The notes below the pieces were generated by a model. The model saw only the letters and a program-made list of their open reading frames with translations. It ran no database searches and was not told the origin of the DNA. From contig NZ_CP045420.1 in NCBI RefSeq assembly GCF_009363795.1, forward strand, positions 3,185,533 to 3,249,532: a DNA stretch of 64,000 nt, given 5' to 3'. The translations under genes and the position numbers were made by a program. Below, in pieces: positions 1 through 8,190 of this stretch (its first letter is position 1; each line of letters opens with the position of its first letter). This stretch comes from Palleronia sp. THAF1. GTDB lineage: Bacteria; Pseudomonadota; Alphaproteobacteria; Rhodobacterales; Rhodobacteraceae.

Positions 1-211
1 GTCGGGCGATGGTCAGGCAATCGTCACAGCGCAAATCCTCGGCCGCTTCCCCGTCCAGCGCGGTGCCGCACAGATCGCACAGGCACGCGCCGATGAACGG
101 CGTCTCGCGCCAGCAGGGGCCGCACAGCGCGCCCGTGGTTTCCGTTTCCGCGTCGCACATCGCGCAGGTGGGCGGATAGATCGCGTCGAAGGTCGATTGC
201 CAGAGTCCCAT
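1..211 (-). CDS. comF: ComF-family protein, N-terminal part (runs off the window)
   Basis: Only the first 70 codons lie in the window; the rest is beyond position 1. The ATG is at 209-211 on the minus strand. The visible part begins MGLWQSTFDAIYPPTC and holds a cysteine-rich zinc-ribbon-like segment: C16-x2-C19, C30-x2-C33, C43, C45, C48 and C62-x2-C65. This is the usual N-terminus of ComF/GntX-like phosphoribosyltransferase-fold proteins, which are linked to DNA uptake in competent bacteria; their exact biochemical role is unsettled. The phosphoribosyltransferase domain itself cannot be seen here. It diverges from the methyltransferase-like gene at 232 with only 20 bp between start codons, an arrangement common in Rhodobacteraceae. 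The family call is inferred from the Cys pattern and context. Confidence 0.72.
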   Translation of the reverse strand, partial: MGLWQSTFDAIYPPTCAMCDAETETTGALCGPCWRETPFIGACLCDLCGTALDGEAAEDLRCDDCLTIAR

Positions 212-231
212 GTCGCCCCTACCTGCGGAGG

Positions 232-1077
232 ATGACCACCGCGCCAAAACTGACCGACCGCATCGCCCTGACGCTGCATCGCGCCCGCACCCAACAGGAC
301 GCGCTCTTCCTGCACGAACTGGCTGCCGATCAGCTGCAGGATAGGCTGGGAATGGTTAAAAAGCGGTTTACCGACGTCGCGATCGTGACGGGGCATCCGC
401 AGACCTGGGCTGACCGCTTTCCGAACGCGAAGATCGTGCCTGATACACCTACGCTGACGCTGGAGGTCGGCGCGCATGATCTGTTGATCCACGCGATGGC
501 GCTGCACTGGGCCGACGATCCCGTAGGGCAGGTCATCCAATGCCGTCGTGCATTGCGGCCTGATGGGCTGTTCCTGTCGGTCTCTCCTGGCGGGCAGACC
601 TTGGCCGAGTTGCGCGCGGTGCTGGCGCAGGCGGAAGCGAACGTCGCCGGTGGCCTGTCCCCGCGCGTCGCCCCGATGATGGACCTGCGCGATGCGGGTG
701 CGCTGTTGCAGCGCGCTGGTCTTGCGCTGCCTGTCGCCGATGCCGAGCGGTTTACCGTCACTTACGCCGACTCCCCATCGCTGATGCGCGAACTGCGCGC
801 GATGGGCGAAGGCAACGCGCTTCACGCCCGTGATCGGCGCATTCCGCCGCGCGCGTTGTTCGCCGAGGCGGCCCGCCTATATGCACAGCACCATCCCGCC
901 GCGGACGATCCCGCGCGCATTCAGGCAACGGTTGAACTGATCCATTTGTCGGGCTGGGCGCCCGATGACAGCCAGCCCAAACCCCTGCGTCCCGGTTCTG
1001 CCAGTGCGCGGCTGGCGGATGCGCTGGGCACCACCGAACTGCGGCCAAGCGACAATTCGTCCGGGCCGGAAGATTGA
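232..1077 (+). CDS. SAM-methyltransferase-fold protein (BioC/NDUFAF5-like), degenerate motif I
   Basis: A 281-residue protein with the layout of alphaproteobacterial BioC/NDUFAF5-like class I methyltransferases: a helical N-terminus with LFLHELAADQLQDRL near residue 25, a Rossmann-like middle, the LHWADDP motif near residue 92 and RALRPDGLFL near 104 (post-motif III). The glycine-rich SAM loop normally found after the first strand is replaced by VAIVTGHP near residue 50, so SAM binding is doubtful. The start at 232 is preceded by GCGGAGG at a good distance. It lies 58 bp upstream of hemH and may share its transcript. Possible roles are complex I assembly (NDUFAF5-like) or a non-catalytic partner; the substrate cannot be told from sequence. 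Confidence 0.7.
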   Translation: MTTAPKLTDRIALTLHRARTQQDALFLHELAADQLQDRLGMVKKRFTDVAIVTGHPQTWADRFPNAKIVPDTPTLTLEVGAHDLLIHAMALHWADDPVGQVIQCRRALRPDGLFLSVSPGGQTLAELRAVLAQAEANVAGGLSPRVAPMMDLRDAGALLQRAGLALPVADAERFTVTYADSPSLMRELRAMGEGNALHARDRRIPPRALFAEAARLYAQHHPAADDPARIQATVELIHLSGWAPDDSQPKPLRPGSASARLADALGTTELRPSDNSSGPED

Positions 1078-1135
1078 CGAAGGCGGGCAATCCGCTATCC
1101 CCACGCTTTGTAGCGGGGCCGAGAGGAAGACGATC

Positions 1136-2218
1136 ATGCTGGACGCGAAATCCGACACGCCGATGTTCACCGCAGACGATGCGGTCTGTCCAGTTCACGC
1201 CAAGCCCGACCACCCGGCGATCCCGCCCGCGCGAATCGGCATCCTGGTCGCGAACCTCGGTACGCCGGACAACTACGACTACTGGTCGATGCGCCGTTAT
1301 CTGAACGAGTTTCTGTCGGACAAGCGCGTCATCGACTATTCACCGTTCATCTGGCAGCCGCTGTTGCAGGGCGTGATCTTGACGAAGCGGCCGTTCTCAT
1401 CCGGTGCGGCCTACAAGTCGATCTGGAACGAAGAGCAGGGCGAAAGCCCGTTGATGACGATCACCAAGGCGCAGACAGAAAAGCTGCGCGACGTTCTGGT
1501 GAAGCGTTACGGCGCCGACGTGCGGGTGGATTTCTGCATGCGTTACGGCAACCCGTCCACCAAGTCGAAGGTCGAAGAGATGATCCGCGACGGGTGCCAG
1601 AAGATCCTGTTTTTTCCGCTGTATCCCCAATACGCCGGGGCGACGGTCGCCACCGCGAACGATCAGTTCTTCCGCGCGCTGATGGATGCCAAGTGGCAGC
1701 CCGCCAGCCGCACCGTGCCGCCCTATTTCGACCGCCCCAGCTACATCGACGCTTTGGCGCAATCGATCGAGCGGGCTTACGGCGCGATGGACACGAAGCC
1801 CGACGTACTGGTTTGCTCGTACCATGGCGTGCCGCAGCGCTATCTGATGGAGGGCGATCCCTATCACTGTCAGTGCCAGAAAACGACGCGCCTGCTGAAA
1901 GAGCGGTTGGGCTGGGACGACACACGAATCACCACGACCTTCCAAAGCCGATTCGGCCCTGAAGAATGGTTGCAGCCTTATACGGTTGAAGAGGTCGCGC
2001 GGCTTGCCGAGCAGGGGAAGAAGAACATTGCCGTTTGCGCGCCCGCGTTCTCTGCCGACTGCATCGAGACGCTGGAAGAGATTAACGAAGAGATCCGCGA
2101 AAGCTTCGAGGAAGCGGGTGGCGAGCGGTTCACCTACATCCCGTGTCTGAACGACGACGACGCGCATATAGCCGCGCTGGAAGAGGTCATCGCAGAAAAT
2201 CTGAGCGGCTGGATCTGA
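1136..2218 (+). CDS. hemH: Ferrochelatase
   Basis: Ferrochelatase inserts Fe2+ into protoporphyrin IX, the last step of haem synthesis and the branch that competes with the Mg-chelatase BchH encoded further downstream. The 360-residue product has the family opening ILVANLGTPDNYDYWSM, the metal-binding histidine in CSYHGVPQRY near residue 231, the CQCQKTTRLL segment and the C-terminal signature CAPAFSADCIETLEEI near residue 300 with its conserved glutamates. The ATG at 1136 follows GAGAGGAAGA. The frame stays open upstream to 965, but that part overlaps the preceding gene and does not look like family sequence. A strong hairpin terminator follows the stop codon. Confidence 0.96.
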   Translation: MLDAKSDTPMFTADDAVCPVHAKPDHPAIPPARIGILVANLGTPDNYDYWSMRRYLNEFLSDKRVIDYSPFIWQPLLQGVILTKRPFSSGAAYKSIWNEEQGESPLMTITKAQTEKLRDVLVKRYGADVRVDFCMRYGNPSTKSKVEEMIRDGCQKILFFPLYPQYAGATVATANDQFFRALMDAKWQPASRTVPPYFDRPSYIDALAQSIERAYGAMDTKPDVLVCSYHGVPQRYLMEGDPYHCQCQKTTRLLKERLGWDDTRITTTFQSRFGPEEWLQPYTVEEVARLAEQGKKNIAVCAPAFSADCIETLEEINEEIRESFEEAGGERFTYIPCLNDDDAHIAALEEVIAENLSGWI

Positions 2219-2245
2219 TCCGGCTCAGGTCGCGATCAACCATAG

Positions 2246-2280
2246 AAAAAGGGCGGCCAGAGTGATCTGGCCGCCCTTTC
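2246..2280. terminator. Bidirectional Rho-independent terminator
   Basis: An inverted repeat with 13-nt arms (AAAGGGCGGCCAG and its complement) and a 6-nt loop lies between hemH and the convergent small gene at 2301-2483. It is flanked by A-rich sequence on the left and TTT on the right, so it can end transcription from both sides. Confidence 0.85.
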
Positions 2281-2300
2281 GATTTCGGAATGAACCGAAA

Positions 2301-2483
2301 TTAGTCGGAGATGGCGACGGCGGCCACTACTGCCAGAAGCAGCAGCGGAACGACGATACCAGCCGACGAGGACGAGGATTCTTCCACGACCACGGCGGGT
2401 TCCATCATGGGCTCGACCATACCGCCAGCGAAAGCGCCGGTGGAAGCAACGGTCAGAGCAGCAGCGAGAGCGATCTTCTTCAT
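2301..2483 (-). CDS. Tiny secreted/membrane peptide, unknown function
   Basis: A 60-residue peptide of unknown function. It opens with a clear signal peptide (MKKIALAAALTVASTGAFA), continues with a short Met/Glu/Val-rich stretch, a run of five serines, and ends in a hydrophobic segment rich in Val, Leu and Ala (about residues 42-58) that could span the membrane. The ATG at 2483 has TTGGAG seven bases upstream; a TTG four codons earlier is less likely because it overlaps that ribosome-binding site. It converges on hemH and shares its terminator. A ferrochelatase-adjacent peptide of this type is familiar from Rhodobacteraceae, but I cannot assign a role. The signal peptide, RBS and terminator make it likely to be real. 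Confidence 0.7.
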   Translation of the reverse strand: MKKIALAAALTVASTGAFAGGMVEPMMEPAVVVEESSSSSAGIVVPLLLLAVVAAVAISD

Positions 2484-2633
2484 GTCAAACTCCAAATTAG
2501 CCTAGTGCCTATGGATTAGTGAGGCGGCAGCAGGCACCCATAGATACTGTACCTCGACCGTGGTTTAAGCACCAACGGCCACAGCAAGCAAATGCGCGCC
2601 GATCACGCACAGTTCCAAGGAACGTGAAGTTTG

Positions 2634-3227
2634 TTAAATTAGCAACACTTGAGTGCCCGTCGTCGTCAGGGCGTAAAGCTCTTGGATGTGCTCGTTATAC
2701 AGGCCGATGCAGCCGTTAGAGGACCTGCGCCCGATCTTTCGCGTGTCCTGCGTGCCGTGAATCCGGTAGAACTGCCACGACAGATACAATGCGTGCGTTC
2801 CAAGCGGATTGTCCGGGCCGGGGCCGATGAAGTCGGGCCATTCCGGATTGCGCTCTTTCATCGCCGGGGTCGGGGCCCAGCTGGGGCCTTCGACCTTGCG
2901 AATCACCTCTGTCCGGCCCTTGCGGGTCAGATCGTCGGTCTGGGGCACGCTGGTCGGGTACAGTTTGTAGACCGACGCATCGTCGTTCCAGTAGTGCAAC
3001 GCCCGGCTGGAGATGTCGCACAGGATCGCGCCGTTGGTCGTGTTCTCGAAATACGGACGCCAGTCCAACGTCCGGAAGCTGGACGCATTGCGGCGCGTCT
3101 GTCCCTGAACGGGCGCGCGATACTCGGTAGAGTTCTGCTGCGCGATCGCGGGCGCGGCCAAAACGGTCGCGGCGGTGCCGGACAGGAAGAAACGGCGATT
3201 GACGCCACGGGTCTTGTTATCGGTCAT
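2634..3227 (-). CDS. L,D-transpeptidase (YkuD domain), Tat-exported
   Basis: A 197-residue periplasmic protein with a twin-arginine-like signal (NRRFFLSG at residues 10-17, then a hydrophobic stretch ending APAIAQ). The YkuD catalytic signature is intact: H157 followed by SSNGC173IG near the C-terminus. L,D-transpeptidases form 3-3 crosslinks in peptidoglycan or attach proteins such as lipoproteins to it. ATG at 3227 on the minus strand. Divergent from the CAP lipoprotein gene at 3399, with a 171-bp intergenic region. A second YkuD protein of a different subfamily is encoded at 3973-4680, so this locus carries two cell-wall-linking enzymes. Confidence 0.88.
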   Translation of the reverse strand: MTDNKTRGVNRRFFLSGTAATVLAAPAIAQQNSTEYRAPVQGQTRRNASSFRTLDWRPYFENTTNGAILCDISSRALHYWNDDASVYKLYPTSVPQTDDLTRKGRTEVIRKVEGPSWAPTPAMKERNPEWPDFIGPGPDNPLGTHALYLSWQFYRIHGTQDTRKIGRRSSNGCIGLYNEHIQELYALTTTGTQVLLI

Positions 3228-3398
3228 AGAGCTGCCTTTGGGAAAACGTGTTTCCGTTTTGATCGTAATATAGCGATTTGGCCGGCACCGCGCAAATCAC
3301 GCAAGCGTGGTCTTGCTTATGTCTACTGTGGGCAAAGATTGAACCGCTTAGGCAATGTCGCTAAGCCCTTGGCGATCCGAACCGGAGCGCTGCCGCCC

Positions 3399-3971
3399 AT
3401 GATCCGTCCCGTCCTTGTTTCTGCTGTCGTCCTTGGCCTTGCCGCCTGTGGCGGGCCTGCTGTTGGTCCGACTACTCCGGCGATGGCGCCGGGTGGGCAG
3501 CAGGTTTATCGCATCCAGCCGGGCACCGAGGATGCGGTGCAGTTGCGGTTCCTCGATGGCATGAACGCGCTGCGGCAGGCCGCCGGCGCGCCGCCAGTGG
3601 CCTTCAACGCTTCGCTCAACGCCGCCGCCGCGACCCACGCCCGCGATATGAGCGTGCAGAACCGTCCGTGGCATTTCGGTTCCGACGGCTCGTCGCCGCT
3701 CGATCGCGTGCGGCGCGTGGGGTACGGTGGGCGCCTGCTGGGCGAAAACATCAGCGAGACGTTCGAGACAGAGCTTGAGACGCTCGCCGCTTGGATGGAA
3801 ACGCCGGAGACGCGCACGATCATCACCGATCCTCAGGCGACCGACCTGGGCTTTTCCTGGTTCCAAGAGGCGTCGGGCAAGATCTGGTGGACGATGGTGA
3901 CGGGCAATCGCAGCGCCGCGGCGATCAACAACGCGGCGACAGCCGCCGTCGCGCCACCCGCCGGTCGCTGA
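3399..3971 (+). CDS. CAP/SCP-domain lipoprotein
   Basis: A 190-residue putative lipoprotein. The lipobox LAAC is at residues 14-17, so the mature protein would be anchored by Cys17. The rest is a CAP (cysteine-rich secretory protein, SCP/PR-1) domain: FLDGMNALRQAAG, then AATHARDM with the typical histidine, WHFGSDGSSPLDRVRRVGY, GENIS, and a C-terminal WWTMVTG. Bacterial CAP proteins are secreted or envelope proteins of mostly unknown biochemistry. The ATG at 3399 was chosen because it gives the signal peptide; the frame is open far upstream, but that part lies antisense to the divergent transpeptidase gene. Its 3' end abuts the convergent lipoprotein transpeptidase gene, one base apart. Confidence 0.85.
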   Translation: MIRPVLVSAVVLGLAACGGPAVGPTTPAMAPGGQQVYRIQPGTEDAVQLRFLDGMNALRQAAGAPPVAFNASLNAAAATHARDMSVQNRPWHFGSDGSSPLDRVRRVGYGGRLLGENISETFETELETLAAWMETPETRTIITDPQATDLGFSWFQEASGKIWWTMVTGNRSAAAINNAATAAVAPPAGR

Positions 3972-3972
3972 T

Positions 3973-4680
3973 CTACTGAGCGTCAGCCACGGGCGTCGCC
4001 GCTAGCGGCGCGCCGTCCGGTCCCAAAGAAAGTACCGGCAACTGATCCATGGGCATCACGTCGCTTGGTGCGGGCGACGGCGGCGCGACCTGCGCGTCGG
4101 GCGCGGGTGTCGGCTGGACCACTACGGCATCGCCTGCCGCCAATTCAGCGGCAGGGGCGGCTACGACGACGGGCTTCTGAGCATAGATGCTGATCGGCGT
4201 CCCGTTCTGAACCATGGCGTAGATATCCTCGATCTCGCGATCCGTCACGGCGATGCAGCCCCATGTCCAATCCCTGGGAGCACCCTTCTGGTAGCGCGGC
4301 CCACGTCCGTGAATGAAGATGTCGCCACCTGTCGGCTTGCCTAGCGCCTTTGCTTCGGCGCGATCCTCGTCATTCGGGTAAGAGACGCCGATCGACAGGT
4401 GGTAGCGGCTGTTCGGATTGCGCCGGTCGATCAGGTAATCGCCTTCCGGCGTGCGTCCGTCGCCTTCGATCTTCTTGTCGCCCTCTGGCGCGAAACCCAG
4501 CCCGATGTCGTAGCTTTCAAGCACCCGATTATGGTGCAGCAGATACATCTCTCGTTCCGCCTTGTAGACGACGACGCGCGTGACCTGCGGGCCATCATAG
4601 GTGCGGAACTTCGACTTCTGACCGCAAGCGGACAGCGCCAGAAGCGAGATCAGAATGACAAACGCGCGTATCGGGGACAT
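3973..4680 (-). CDS. L,D-transpeptidase-like lipoprotein (YafK/YkuD family)
   Basis: A 235-residue lipoprotein with signal peptide and lipobox LSAC at residues 16-19. The YkuD catalytic centre is visible as IFIHG (H124) and WGC142IAVTD, preceded by GDGRTPEGDYLID, which marks the YafK-type subfamily. The last 65 residues are a low-complexity Ala/Pro/Val tail beyond the domain. Likely acts on peptidoglycan in the periplasm, either as a crosslinking enzyme or, as for E. coli YafK (DpaA), as an amidase that releases Braun-type lipoprotein. The substrate is not decidable from sequence. Convergent with the CAP lipoprotein gene. Confidence 0.86.
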   Translation of the reverse strand: MSPIRAFVILISLLALSACGQKSKFRTYDGPQVTRVVVYKAEREMYLLHHNRVLESYDIGLGFAPEGDKKIEGDGRTPEGDYLIDRRNPNSRYHLSIGVSYPNDEDRAEAKALGKPTGGDIFIHGRGPRYQKGAPRDWTWGCIAVTDREIEDIYAMVQNGTPISIYAQKPVVVAAPAAELAAGDAVVVQPTPAPDAQVAPPSPAPSDVMPMDQLPVLSLGPDGAPLAATPVADAQ

Positions 4681-4794
4681 GGATGTGCTCGTGGTTTGGG
4701 ATTCGGGCCCTTGGTTGCGCCCGCGATACCGTCCGCCGCTGTCCCTTGCGAGGAAAAATCAAGCGGCTGGGCGGTGTGTCGCCGCCTGTGATCG

Positions 4795-5661
4795 TCACAA
4801 GGCCTGCAAATAACGCCCGTATTCGGTCTTTTCGAACATCTTTGCGCGCGCCATCAACTCTTCGCGAGTGATCCATCCCTGCCTATAGCCGACCTCTTCC
4901 GGGCTGCCGGACTGCAATCCCTGCCGATCCGTCAGGGTGCGCACGAAGTTCCCCGCATCGAGCAGCGACGCATGGGTGCCGGTGTCCAGCCAGGCATAGC
5001 CTCGACCCATCTGCTCGACCTGCAACGCACCATCGGTACGGTAGCTTTCCAGAAGGGTGACGATCTCCAGTTCTCCCCGTTCGGACGGTGTGACGGCGCG
5101 CGCGCGCTCGGGGGCGGTGCCGTCGAGGAAGTAGAGCCCCGTGATCGCGAAGTTGGATGGGGGGGTGCTTGGTTTCTCGACGATTTCGGTCACGTTGCCA
5201 TCCTGATCAAAGCCCACAACGCCGTACCGTTCCGGATCGGCGACGTGGTAGCCAAAGACCGTCCCGCCTTTGGCGCGTTGATCTGCCGCTGCCAGCATTT
5301 CCGGCAGGCCGTGACCGAAGAAGATGTTGTCGCCCAGCACCATCGCAGAGGGCGCGCCGCTCAGAAAACCCTCGGCCAGCAGGTAGGCCTGCGCCAGACC
5401 GTCGGGAGAGGGCTGTTCGATATACGTCAGCGACACGCCCCACTGCGCGCCGTTGCCCAAGGTGCGCTGGAACTGGTCGCGGTCCTGCGGGGTGGTGATG
5501 ACGGCAATGTCGCGAATGCCCGCCAGCATCAGGACCGTCAACGGATAGTAGATCATCGGCTTGTCGTAGATCGGCAGCAGCTGCTTCGACACGCCCATGG
5601 TGATCGGAAACAGACGGCTGCCGGTGCCGCCTGCAAGAATGATGCCCTTGCGTTGGGTCAT
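4795..5661 (-). CDS. rfbA: Glucose-1-phosphate thymidylyltransferase
   Basis: RfbA/RmlA couples dTTP to glucose-1-phosphate, the first step to dTDP-L-rhamnose for surface polysaccharide. The 288-residue product has the nucleotide-binding opening KGIILAGGTGSRLFP, the YDKPMIYYPL motif, LGDNIFFGHG and VEKPSTPPSNFAITGLYFLD, all typical of the family and of full length. ATG at 5661, overlapping the stop of rfbD (ATGA). It is the last gene of the four-gene operon rfbC-rfbB-rfbD-rfbA. A longer frame reading back to 5700 only extends into rfbD. Confidence 0.96.
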   Translation of the reverse strand: MTQRKGIILAGGTGSRLFPITMGVSKQLLPIYDKPMIYYPLTVLMLAGIRDIAVITTPQDRDQFQRTLGNGAQWGVSLTYIEQPSPDGLAQAYLLAEGFLSGAPSAMVLGDNIFFGHGLPEMLAAADQRAKGGTVFGYHVADPERYGVVGFDQDGNVTEIVEKPSTPPSNFAITGLYFLDGTAPERARAVTPSERGELEIVTLLESYRTDGALQVEQMGRGYAWLDTGTHASLLDAGNFVRTLTDRQGLQSGSPEEVGYRQGWITREELMARAKMFEKTEYGRYLQAL

Positions 5662-6497
5662 GTGGTGTCCTTCAGGATGGCGGGGAGGGCGTCGCGCCAA
5701 TCGGGGCGCGGCAGGCCGAATGTGGTTTCGGTGGTCGAGCAGTCGAGCCGCGAGTTCAGCGGGCGCTGCGCAGGTGTCGGGTACTCGGTGGTTGGTATGC
5801 CGGTGACGTTGGTGCGTCTCCCGGCTTCGGCGAAGATCGTGCGCGCGAAGTCCGCCCAGGACACATCCGGCGCGCCGGTGAAGTGGTAGGTGCCGCTACG
5901 GCGCGGGTCTGCGATCAGCGCCTCGGCGATGGTCAGGCAGGCCGTAGCGATGGCTTTTGCCGGGGTCGGCCCGCCGATCTGATCGTCAACGATGTTCAGC
6001 GTGTCGCGGGTCTCGCTTAGCCGCAGCATGGTCTTCACGAAATTGGAACCATGAGCAGAGAAGACCCAGGATGTGCGCAGGAGTGCGTAGGTCCCGCCTG
6101 CGGTTCGCACCGCATCCTCTCCGGTCAATTTCGTACAGCCGTATACGTTCAATGGTCCGGTGGGTGCATTTGATGGGAACGGCCGGTCGCCGCTGCCATC
6201 AAAGACGTAATCGGTCGACAGGTGCACCAGCGGCGCGCCGAGCTCGGCACAGGTGGTCGCAATGACTGCAGGAGCCTTGGCGTTGACGATTCGCGCGGTG
6301 TCGGCGTCGGTCTCTGCCGCATCGACCGCCGTGTAGGCGGCCGCGTTGATGACGGCGGCAGGCATACGGGTTCGGATGGCGGCGGCGCAGGCGGCGGGGT
6401 CGGTCAGGTCGGCTTGGTCGCGGCCAAGGCAGAGCGTGTCCGGGAGTTTGCCCAGTTCCGTCGCTACCTGCCCCGTGCGTCCGAAAACAAGGATCAT
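5658..6497 (-). CDS. rfbD: dTDP-4-dehydrorhamnose reductase
   Basis: RfbD/RmlD reduces dTDP-4-keto-L-rhamnose to dTDP-L-rhamnose with NAD(P)H. The 279-residue protein begins [15 protein letters not shown], the Rossmann dinucleotide motif (GxxGQ). It carries [14 protein letters not shown], the STDYVFDG motif with the catalytic Ser/Thr, and the YGCTK form of the YxxxK catalytic pair. ATG at 6497 overlaps the rfbB stop by four bases; its own stop overlaps the rfbA start in the same way, so the genes are translationally coupled. Confidence 0.95.
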   Translation of the reverse strand: MILVFGRTGQVATELGKLPDTLCLGRDQADLTDPAACAAAIRTRMPAAVINAAAYTAVDAAETDADTARIVNAKAPAVIATTCAELGAPLVHLSTDYVFDGSGDRPFPSNAPTGPLNVYGCTKLTGEDAVRTAGGTYALLRTSWVFSAHGSNFVKTMLRLSETRDTLNIVDDQIGGPTPAKAIATACLTIAEALIADPRRSGTYHFTGAPDVSWADFARTIFAEAGRRTNVTGIPTTEYPTPAQRPLNSRLDCSTTETTFGLPRPDWRDALPAILKDTT

Positions 6498-7534
6498 CCG
6501 CCTGCTCCCAACCGCATGCCGAGGCCTTCGCGGGATTGCAGGGCGCGCCACCAGTCCTCGTTCGCAAGATACCAGTCCACTGTGCGCTCCAACCCCTCCT
6601 CCAGCGTTACCGAGGGCGTCCATCCCAGCTCATCCCGGATGCGCGACGCGTCGATGGCGTAGCGCGCGTCATGGCCGGGGCGGTCGGCAACGAAGGTGAT
6701 CTGGTCGGCGTAGGGCTGTGCGGCGGGCCGCTTGGCATCGAGGATCGCGCAGAGCGACCGCACCAGATCGAGGTTCGAGCGTTCGTTGTGCCCGCCGATA
6801 TTGTAGCTACGCCCTACCGCTCCCTTTTCCAGCACCAGCAAAAGTGCTGTGGCGTGGTCTTCCACATACAGCCAGTCGCGCACGTTCGCGCCTTGCCCGT
6901 AGATCGGCAGCGGTTTGCCCGCGAGCGCGTTCAGAATGACCACCGGGATCAGCTTTTCGGGGAAGTGGTAGGGGCCGTAGTTGTTCGAGCAGTTCGTCAG
7001 CAGGACCGGCAGCCCGTAGGTCTCATGCCACGCGCGCACCAGATGGTCCGAACTGGCCTTGGACGCCGAATAGGGGCTGCGCGGGTCGTAGGGTGTGCTT
7101 TCCGTGAACAGACCCGTTGGGCCGAGCGAGCCGAACACCTCGTCGGTAGACACGTGGTGAAAGCGAAAGCTGTCGGGTTTGCCTTTGGTGGTCCAATGGG
7201 CGCGGGCAGCTTCAAGCAGTGTGTAAGTTCCGGTCACATTGGTGTCGATGAACGCGCCGGGCCCGTCGATGGATCGATCCACATGGCTTTCGGCGGCAAG
7301 GTGCAAGACGGCGTCTGGGGTATGCTGCGCGAAGATGCGGTCCAGCGCCGCGCGGTCGCGGATGTCGGCGTGCTCGAAGTTGTATTCCGGCGCATCCGCC
7401 ACGCTCGCTACGTTGTCGAGACACGCCGCATAGGTCAGCGCATCAAGGTTCACGACCTCATGCCCCTGCGCCACGGCCAGCCGCACGACCGCCGATCCGA
7501 TGAAACCCGCGCCGCCTGTGACAAGGATCTTCAT
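6494..7534 (-). CDS. rfbB: dTDP-glucose 4,6-dehydratase
   Basis: RfbB/RmlB converts dTDP-glucose to dTDP-4-keto-6-deoxyglucose, using tightly bound NAD+. The 346-residue protein opens with [17 protein letters not shown] (GGxGFIGS motif at residues 7-14), has [10 protein letters not shown], the STDEVFG motif and the [12 protein letters not shown] motif containing the catalytic Tyr and Lys, plus [17 protein letters not shown], which marks this subfamily. Its 5' end overlaps the rfbC stop by four bases and its 3' end overlaps rfbD by four bases. Confidence 0.96.
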   Translation of the reverse strand: MKILVTGGAGFIGSAVVRLAVAQGHEVVNLDALTYAACLDNVASVADAPEYNFEHADIRDRAALDRIFAQHTPDAVLHLAAESHVDRSIDGPGAFIDTNVTGTYTLLEAARAHWTTKGKPDSFRFHHVSTDEVFGSLGPTGLFTESTPYDPRSPYSASKASSDHLVRAWHETYGLPVLLTNCSNNYGPYHFPEKLIPVVILNALAGKPLPIYGQGANVRDWLYVEDHATALLLVLEKGAVGRSYNIGGHNERSNLDLVRSLCAILDAKRPAAQPYADQITFVADRPGHDARYAIDASRIRDELGWTPSVTLEEGLERTVDWYLANEDWWRALQSREGLGMRLGAGG

Positions 7535-8088
7535 GGCGAACCGAAGGGGCTGGTGAAATCGCCCAATCCGGAGGCGGCGGCATCCTTGTCAGAGATCACA
7601 GGCGTCACGTCCATCGGCCACTCGATCCCGATCGCGGGGTCGTTCCACAACAGCGCGCCCTCGGTCTCGGGTGCGTAGGTGTCCGAACACTTGTAGACGA
7701 TTTCAGTGGCGGATTGCAGCGTCATGAAGCCGTGGGCGAAGCCTGCCGGGATCAGCAGTTGCCGCCCGTTCTCGAACGATAGTTCCGCGCCGAACCATTG
7801 CCCGTATGTGTCGCTGTCCCGCCGGATGTCTACTGCCACGTCGAACAGCGCGCCACGCCCGCAGCGCACCAGCTTGGCCTGAGCGCGGGGCGGGGCTTGG
7901 AAATGCAGGCCGCGCACGGTGCCCGCTTGCGCCGACAGCGAGTGGTTGTCCTGCACGAACATGGTGTCGATCCCCGCCGCCGCGAACGCAGGCGCAGAGT
8001 AGGTTTCAGCGAAGAATCCCCGGTGATCGCCATGGCGCTTGGGCGTGATCAGAAGCACGCCTGAAAGGGGGGTAGGGTCGATCTGCAT
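7531..8088 (-). CDS. rfbC: dTDP-4-dehydrorhamnose 3,5-epimerase
   Basis: RfbC/RmlC epimerises dTDP-4-keto-6-deoxyglucose at C3 and C5. The 185-residue cupin-fold protein contains [32 protein letters not shown] with the active-site histidine, and PAGFAHGF, in family order. ATG at 8088. First gene of the minus-strand rhamnose operon, divergent from dnaE2 (8191) with 102 bp between the two starts; that gap holds the SOS box. Confidence 0.95.
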   Translation of the reverse strand: MQIDPTPLSGVLLITPKRHGDHRGFFAETYSAPAFAAAGIDTMFVQDNHSLSAQAGTVRGLHFQAPPRAQAKLVRCGRGALFDVAVDIRRDSDTYGQWFGAELSFENGRQLLIPAGFAHGFMTLQSATEIVYKCSDTYAPETEGALLWNDPAIGIEWPMDVTPVISDKDAAASGLGDFTSPFGSP

Positions 8089-8165
8089 GTCTGTCCCGGT
8101 CTGTCTTTGCCCATGGGTAAGGCGGCAAAGCGCGCGCGAACACCCTTTTTCGCGACTCCACATAA

Positions 8166-8180
8166 GAACAAAAATAGAAC
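8166..8180 (+). promoter_or_regulatory. LexA-type SOS box upstream of dnaE2
   Basis: GAAC-AAAAATA-GAAC: an exact GAAC-N7-GAAC direct repeat (GTTC-N7-GTTC on the other strand), the LexA recognition pattern described for Rhodobacter and other Alphaproteobacteria. It ends 10 bases before the chosen dnaE2 start codon, where LexA would block transcription of this error-prone polymerase gene. Confidence 0.85.
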
Positions 8181-8190
8181 ATGCTGGGGT

